Source: Acidimicrobiaceae bacterium
GTDB taxonomy: Bacteria; Actinomycetota; Acidimicrobiia; Acidimicrobiales; RAAP-2
Length of the DNA: 8,005 bases
Reading direction: 5' to 3'
Assembly (NCBI GenBank): GCA_003152555.1
Contig: PMAL01000169.1
Coordinates: 1,998-10,002, forward strand
Shown here: positions 4,923-8,005 of the stretch, piece by piece
Layout: each line of letters begins with the position of its first letter
Position numbering within the stretch: position 1 is the first letter of the stretch
Translations under genes and position numbers: made by a program
Notes under the pieces: generated by a model
Seen by the model: the letters and a program-made list of their open reading frames with translations, nothing else
What the model was told of the DNA's origin: nothing
Databases searched by the model: none

Positions 4923-5447
4923 TCACGGAGTGGGGGTCATGGGCGTGGGCTGCGCGAGGCCCAACTCGGAGCACGTGGACGCGGCGCCGGGGAAGACGCC
5001 AGCAGTTCCGTCAGCCATCGTGCACACGACCAGATTTGGCACTGGGTGCACCGTGATTGGCCCGGTCACGCGAATGACCTGTGAAACACCAGTTGACAAG
5101 AAGCCGTCGCGCCAGAGCATCCCGCACATTCCGAGCGCGTCAGTGACTTGGGAGGTTCCAGTAGCTGGATTCAATACAGCGATGGTGGTGCCGTTGTCGC
5201 CGAGTTGCGGGAGGCTGTAGCAGTGTGCGGTATTCATGTTGGTCACCGTTTCGTAGTGGACGTACACCGCTGCTGCAGCAATACCGACTCCACCGGCCGC
5301 CATCGTGACGGTCAGCACGAAAGCCACGCTTGAGCGCTGCCACCGTCGCGGCGATGTACTCACCGTCGTTTCCATCTCGCGGCGAAGTGCCACTCGGTGA
5401 GCGCTATGCATCGGGCGAGCCTCGGGTACTTGGTCAATACTGTTCAT
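4923..5447 (-). CDS. Single-pass membrane protein, probable anti-sigma partner
   Basis: The product is 174 residues. A cytoplasmic part of about 38 residues, ARPMHSAHRVALRREMET then a basic PRRWQR, precedes one membrane helix at about 41-62 (VAFVLTVTMAAGGVGIAAAA). An exported domain of about 110 residues follows, with four cysteines (76, 108, 142 and 159) that could form two disulfides, and a Pro/Thr-rich tail. It is encoded 14 bases after the ECF sigma gene with AGGAGAG in the gap, so the two form one operon. The topology and position are those of anti-sigma factors. However, the cytoplasmic part is short and lacks the zinc HxxxCxxC motif, so the domain may be a minimal sigma-binding helix. 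I do not recognise the exported domain; it may be a sensor or simply an exported protein controlled with the sigma factor. Confidence 0.65.
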   Translation of the reverse strand: MNSIDQVPEARPMHSAHRVALRREMETTVSTSPRRWQRSSVAFVLTVTMAAGGVGIAAAAVYVHYETVTNMNTAHCYSLPQLGDNGTTIAVLNPATGTSQVTDALGMCGMLWRDGFLSTGVSQVIRVTGPITVHPVPNLVVCTMADGTAGVFPGAASTCSELGLAQPTPMTPTP

Positions 5448-5461
5448 TACATCTCTCCTGC

Positions 5462-6064
5462 TCAGTGAAGATTGTGGGGTAGGGGCCGCGCGGCCAAGGG
5501 TCGGGTGTCGTCAGAAGGAATGATGAGCGTTGTGCGAAGACGACCGTGGGCTCGTGATAGCCGCGATCGCACCGTGCCGATGGGTACGCCTATCACTTTG
5601 GCTACCTCCGCGTAGCTAAGCCCGGCCCAGTCACAGAGAGCGATGACCTCTTGGTCTTCGACTCTCAGTCCCGACAGCACCGACAAGACGTCGGCCATGC
5701 GACGCTCATCGTCCAAACGATCAACGGAGTCCTCCGCGAAGTCGTCGATCTCGACGTGTGGGAGCTTGGCCAAGAGGTTCCGATGACGACGCTGCGACCG
5801 TTGGTAGTTCCGCAAACAGTTATTGGCGACGGCGAGCAGCCACGGCAAGATCGACTCGCTGTGAAGTCGTACGTCCTTGCGACGCCGCCACGCTTCGGCC
5901 CAGACGATGCTCGTCAGTTCCTCGGCTGATGACCAAGAGGCCGTTCGTCGAAAACAGTGGTTGTAAATGGCCTTCGAGTGGCGTTCGAACAACTGACCAA
6001 AGGCTGCACCGTCGTGCTTTGTTGCCCACTGCCAAAGCTCCAGGTCGGTCGGGTTGTCAGGCAT
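5462..6064 (-). CDS. ECF-type RNA polymerase sigma factor
   Basis: The product is 200 residues from ATG 6064, or 202 from GTG 6070; I prefer ATG because AGGT (6071-6074) is then about 6 bases upstream. Region 2 spans about 20-95: FGQLFERHSKAIYNHCFRR, then SSAEELTSIVWAEAWRRR (the core-binding helix), then ILPWLLAVANNCLRNYQRSQ (the -10 recognition helix). Region 4 spans about 120-178: VLSVLSGLRVEDQEVIALCD, then LSYAEVAKVIGVPIGTVRSR, the -35 recognition helix-turn-helix. There is no region 1.1 or 3. The length and order are those of ECF sigma factors. The next gene encodes a single-pass membrane protein that is probably its regulator. A GGGAAC box (6100-6105) upstream could be the -35 of a self-controlled promoter. 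The signal sensed and the regulon are not visible. Confidence 0.9.
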   Translation of the reverse strand: MPDNPTDLELWQWATKHDGAAFGQLFERHSKAIYNHCFRRTASWSSAEELTSIVWAEAWRRRKDVRLHSESILPWLLAVANNCLRNYQRSQRRHRNLLAKLPHVEIDDFAEDSVDRLDDERRMADVLSVLSGLRVEDQEVIALCDWAGLSYAEVAKVIGVPIGTVRSRLSRAHGRLRTTLIIPSDDTRPLAARPLPHNLH

Positions 6065-6079
6065 GCTCACACCTGTCTA

Positions 6080-6105
6080 TGTCCGGTTGGGCATTATCGG
6101 TTCCC
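6080..6105 (-). promoter_or_regulatory. Possible ECF-type promoter upstream of the sigma gene
   Basis: On the minus strand GGGAAC (6105-6100), the classic ECF -35, lies about 40 bases before the ATG. The -10 region (around 6083-6080, GACA) is not a good GTC/GTT match, so autoregulation is only a suggestion. Confidence 0.28.
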
Positions 6106-6106
6106 G

Positions 6107-6553
6107 AGTGTTTGCCAACTGAGTTTGTGTGGGATGAGATACTTGGATTCCATCCGATCAGCGGTTCGGTGACATCATCTCTCCAACAAGTGGTCCTGTC
6201 CAAACCTATTGGAAGTGCCACCTTCCACTGGCGACTTGCCTAAGTTGTCTGCCCTCAAATCCGAGGCCGAGACAGCTTCGTTGCCATGGACTTTATGAAG
6301 TCGTGCTTGGATCCATTTTTCAGGCGACGCGCTCGCTCCTTGGTGAGAAGTGGAACGCGGCCGATGTCGGTGACGCGGTGACCCAGAGTGAATCGGGTAT
6401 TGCGTGAACCAAACGTCGCATTGCCGACCAATCGGTGTCCATGAGTTAGTGCCCGAGTGATCGCCCTATCTCATAGCAAAAGCTCCGAATGGCGCCCTTG
6501 GCTTGCGTCGGCAGAGCTTCAACAACGTCGGGACGCGATACGTCGCGATAATT
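6107..6553. other. Long stretch without a recognisable gene
   Basis: About 450 bases lie between the sigma gene and the hairpin cluster. Minus-strand frames around 6270-6520 read as fragments with protein-like runs (for example RDVSRPDVVEALPTQAKGAI and LGHRVTDIGRVPLLTKERAR) that stop or change frame, without ribosome sites. This could be a decayed gene, but I cannot name one. Confidence 0.35.
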
Positions 6554-6605
6554 CGCGGTTCGCACCGCGGACCTGACAACCCAGGTCCCCAGCTTCGCGG
6601 GGACC
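6554..6605 (+). promoter_or_regulatory. Three overlapping, partly exclusive hairpins upstream of the 6693 gene
   Basis: Stem 1 is CGCGGT/ACCGCG (6554-6569) with loop TCGC. Stem 2 is GGACCTG/CAGGTCC (6569-6588). Stem 3 is GGTCCCC/GGGGACC (6584-6605). Stem 2 shares bases 6584-6588 with stem 3, so they cannot form together; stems 1 and 2 share base 6569. This is the form of a leader switch or attenuator. No U-run follows stem 3, and the next gene starts 87 bases later. A function is inferred only from the pairing pattern. Confidence 0.45.
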
Positions 6606-6692
6606 ATGAATCGCTCGTGCAGGGAATTGGAAGTTGGAGTAGCCCCCGAAATTGTGCCCGCGATCGTCGTCGAGCATATTGAAGGGGGAAAC

Positions 6693-7319
6693 ATGTACTT
6701 ATTCACCAGGCAGGCTCGCTTGCTCGGTCTCCAGGCAGCACCTTGGGCCGTCTCAATCGGAGCGGCTGCGGCCAAGGCCACGGGCGGCGAGGTACGGGTG
6801 TGGGCCCGCACGCTGTCCCCCGGGTACGGCACCGTTGTATGGAGCAGCTTTTGGGATGACCTCGCGTCGCGCGAGGCGTCCTTCGAGGCGCTCGCCACGG
6901 ACGCTAACTACCTCTCCCTCGCGGCTGAGGGTGCCCCGTTTCTCGTGGGCGGCATCGATGACACTCTGTACAACGTCGCCTACGAAGGCGCCCACCCCGG
7001 CGGTGATAACAAATACGTCAGCATCGTCCAGTCCGCGTGCGCGAACGGCAGCGTGGTTCGCGGCATGACCACGGGCGTGGAGATCGCGAAGAAGGCCGAA
7101 GCCATTGGCGGACACTCAACCGCTTTCGTGGCCAACGTCACGGGACAGTGGGGCGGCGTCGGATGGATAGCCGGCTACCAGAGCATCGCGGAGTACGAGG
7201 CGGCCCAGGTGAAGTTGAACTCCGACGCCAGTTGGCTCGAGTACGTCGACGGGTCTACCAACTGCTACTCACAAGAAGCGGGCGTCTCGCAGGCACTGGT
7301 CTTAGCCAGACTCGGGTAG
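6693..7319 (+). CDS. Two-half protein of possible dimeric alpha/beta-barrel (NIPSNAP-like) fold, function unknown
   Basis: I chose ATG 6693 because AAGGGGG (6682-6688) is well placed. The frame continues back to 6606, where no ribosome site exists and the hairpins end. The product is 208 residues without signal peptide or membrane segment. It has two similar halves: residues 29-80 (ATGGEVRVWARTLSPGYGTV, then VWSSFWDDLASREASFEALA) align with 137-188 (AIGGHSTAFVANVTGQWGGV, then GWIAGYQSIAEYEAAQVKLN). Each half has a glycine-rich hairpin, a tryptophan strand and an acidic helix ending near L or W. Paired ferredoxin-like halves of this kind occur in NIPSNAP and related alpha/beta-barrel proteins; I infer the fold, not a reaction. 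The first halves share the pattern D-x-x-Y-L-S-L/D-x-S-W-L-E-Y. Codon third positions are nearly all G or C, unlike the genes on the element to the left, so this is probably long-resident chromosomal sequence. Confidence 0.82.
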   Translation: MYLFTRQARLLGLQAAPWAVSIGAAAAKATGGEVRVWARTLSPGYGTVVWSSFWDDLASREASFEALATDANYLSLAAEGAPFLVGGIDDTLYNVAYEGAHPGGDNKYVSIVQSACANGSVVRGMTTGVEIAKKAEAIGGHSTAFVANVTGQWGGVGWIAGYQSIAEYEAAQVKLNSDASWLEYVDGSTNCYSQEAGVSQALVLARLG

Positions 7320-7544
7320 GACAACGCGGGATTACCCGGTTCGCGCTGGCCGATTGGTTCGAAGGGCTACTTCTCGTAAAGCTAACTGAGGCGGTTGATC
7401 GGCGCGTAACAATTCCTATACGAACTTGCCGTGTCGACATTGAGTGGATACGTCGTACCTGTGTGCTCGCAGATGAATTGATAGCCAGCAAGCGAACATT
7501 CGTGGCCGGCCATTGACCTCAGTTTTCGTTGAGTTAGGAGTTCG

Positions 7545-7616
7545 ATGAAGCGTAAGAATCTTCCCACTGATTGGTGTCGAAGGTCCGACGCATTAGATCT
7601 GCAACCTAATGGCTGA
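7545..7616 (+). CDS. Possible 23-residue peptide with a good ribosome site
   Basis: The frame ATG 7545 to TGA encodes MKRKNLPTDWCRRSDALDLQ plus PNG. TTAGGAG lies at 7534-7540, 4 bases before the ATG. Hairpin CATTAG/CTAATG (7591-7611) falls in its last codons. It could be a leader peptide, a gene remnant or chance. No plus-strand gene follows that it could control. Confidence 0.18.
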   Translation: MKRKNLPTDWCRRSDALDLQPNG

Positions 7617-7655
7617 GGACCTAAAGTCCCTCAATCGAACAGATTCATTCGATTG
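7591..7655. repeat. Row of three hairpins
   Basis: CATTAG/CTAATG (7591-7596, 7606-7611), GAGGAC/GTCCCTC (7615-7620, 7626-7632, one-base bulge) and CAATCGAA/TTCGATTG (7632-7639, 7648-7655) follow one another with almost no gap. Possible roles are a structured small RNA or a bidirectional end of transcription. The order and loops do not fit a tRNA. Confidence 0.4.
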
Positions 7656-7721
7656 CGGATGACTGTTCAACAACCGTCAGCATGTCCATCCCAACCGGCC
7701 GAAGGTGGCCGTCGCCGAACG

Positions 7722-7739
7722 CGCTTCCCGCGCGAAGCG
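7722..7739 (-). terminator. Hairpin after the right-edge gene
   Basis: CGCTTC (7722-7727) pairs with GAAGCG (7734-7739). It begins 18 bases past the stop of the minus-strand gene. A second hairpin CGGCC/GGCCG (7696-7711) follows. No U-run is present. Confidence 0.4.
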
Positions 7740-7757
7740 GTGGAGGCGCGACAGGTT

Positions 7758-8005
7758 CTATCGCCAATCTTGAACCGCTCGGCCGAGGGTCTCGCTCACC
7801 TCGGTTCTTAGCAGCGCGGCCAAGACCGCCGTCGTGACCTCGCCGGATTTGAGGCGATTCGTTTTGTGAAAATAATCCCAGAGACGGACCAGTCCGTCCT
7901 CACCGTCAGCGCCGAACATAGCCGCCGCGAGACGCTGCCACCGATACTGGTACCAGACGTAGTTAAGCGGGCTCATCGGGTCATCACCACCCGTGTAGTG
8001 GGCTT
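7758..8005 (-). CDS. C-terminal end of an unidentified protein, cut by window edge
   Basis: The frame is open from the right edge to TAG at 7758 and shows the last 81 residues. An internal ATG at 7976 is not a likely start, because the frame continues upstream without a stop (AHYTGGDDP) and no ribosome site precedes it. The sequence has a helical, aromatic pattern: NYVWYQYRWQRLAAAMFGAD, then LVRLWDYFHKTNRLKSGEVT, then a final helix with TLGRAVQDW. This resembles the C-terminal helical part of MA-clan metallopeptidase-like proteins, in which Y-x-x-A/W...L...F-G, L-x-x-Y-F and a final F/A-x-x-W recur. The resemblance is weak and the catalytic region would lie outside the window, so I leave the function open. 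Coding is supported by the long open frame and codon use. Confidence 0.6.
   Translation of the reverse strand, partial: AHYTGGDDPMSPLNYVWYQYRWQRLAAAMFGADGEDGLVRLWDYFHKTNRLKSGEVTTAVLAALLRTEVSETLGRAVQDWR

Larger units (their letters stand above)
7320..7757. other. Gene-poor stretch with several hairpins
   Basis: About 440 bases lie between two convergently oriented genes. Apart from one very short frame (7545-7616) and hairpins at 7591-7655, 7696-7711 and 7722-7739, I see no gene with family resemblance and no recognisable tRNA. Confidence 0.4.

Noticed and set aside
6446..6898. Minus-strand frame of 150 residues
   Set aside because: Most of it is antisense to the well-supported gene at 6693-7319, with no ribosome site or recognisable domain.
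7357..7376. A further ACAD tail suggested by TTCGAAGGG near 7359
   Set aside because: Only nine bases match; the following codons do not encode the ACAD signature and no stop with TCCTGAG follows.
7575..7660. tRNA-like fold around CATTAG-loop-CTAATG with TGCAA in the loop
   Set aside because: The loop has nine bases, no D arm or acceptor stem pairs, and no GTTCGA T-arm lies in the right place on either strand.
1..8005. CRISPR array or restriction/defence gene cluster
   Set aside because: No regularly spaced repeats and no nuclease, methylase or helicase motifs were seen; the only defence-related genes are the two toxin-antitoxin pairs.

Overview
The window looks like an accessory region of an actinobacterial chromosome. 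I infer this from mixed moderate-to-high GC, GTG starts, apparent leaderless promoters, an ECF sigma factor with a one-TM partner, and a VapBC-like AbrB/PIN-like pair of a type I associate with Actinobacteria. No 16S or other marker is present, so the lineage is tentative.

Left part (1-1731): the end of an integrative element. A tyrosine recombinase, cut by the left edge, reads on the minus strand. An AlpA/excisionase-like gene lies just upstream of it, and then comes a 25-codon copy of the 3' end of an acyl-CoA dehydrogenase (ACAD) gene. Middle part (1732-3626): a cassette of about 1.9 kb without an integrase. It carries a small membrane protein divergent from a MarR regulator over two near-identical palindromes, then an AbrB-type antitoxin and PIN-like toxin pair. 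It ends in a second copy of the same ACAD tail. The two tails lie in direct orientation and encode the identical 25 residues and stop codon, although 10 of 78 bases differ, all silently. The simplest reading is that these are attachment sites of elements that integrate into the 3' end of an ACAD gene and rebuild its C-terminus, with the middle cassette a cis-mobilisable satellite.

Right part (3627-8005): a TacAT toxin-antitoxin operon (ribbon-helix-helix antitoxin, GNAT toxin) with a textbook -35/-10 promoter overlapped by a 14-bp palindrome; a minus-strand operon of an ECF sigma factor and a single-pass membrane protein that is probably its anti-sigma partner; a 0.6-kb stretch with no clear gene that ends in three overlapping, partly exclusive hairpins; a GC-rich gene for a 208-residue protein with two similar halves; another gene-poor stretch with a row of hairpins; and the C-terminal end of a minus-strand gene cut by the right edge.

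Both toxin-antitoxin pairs have the same layout: the antitoxin stop and toxin GTG start share one base (TAGTG), which suggests translational coupling. The MarR, AbrB and TacA genes each have a palindrome or tight promoter consistent with self-regulation. The most interesting part of the window is the pair of recoded ACAD tails flanking the small cassette.
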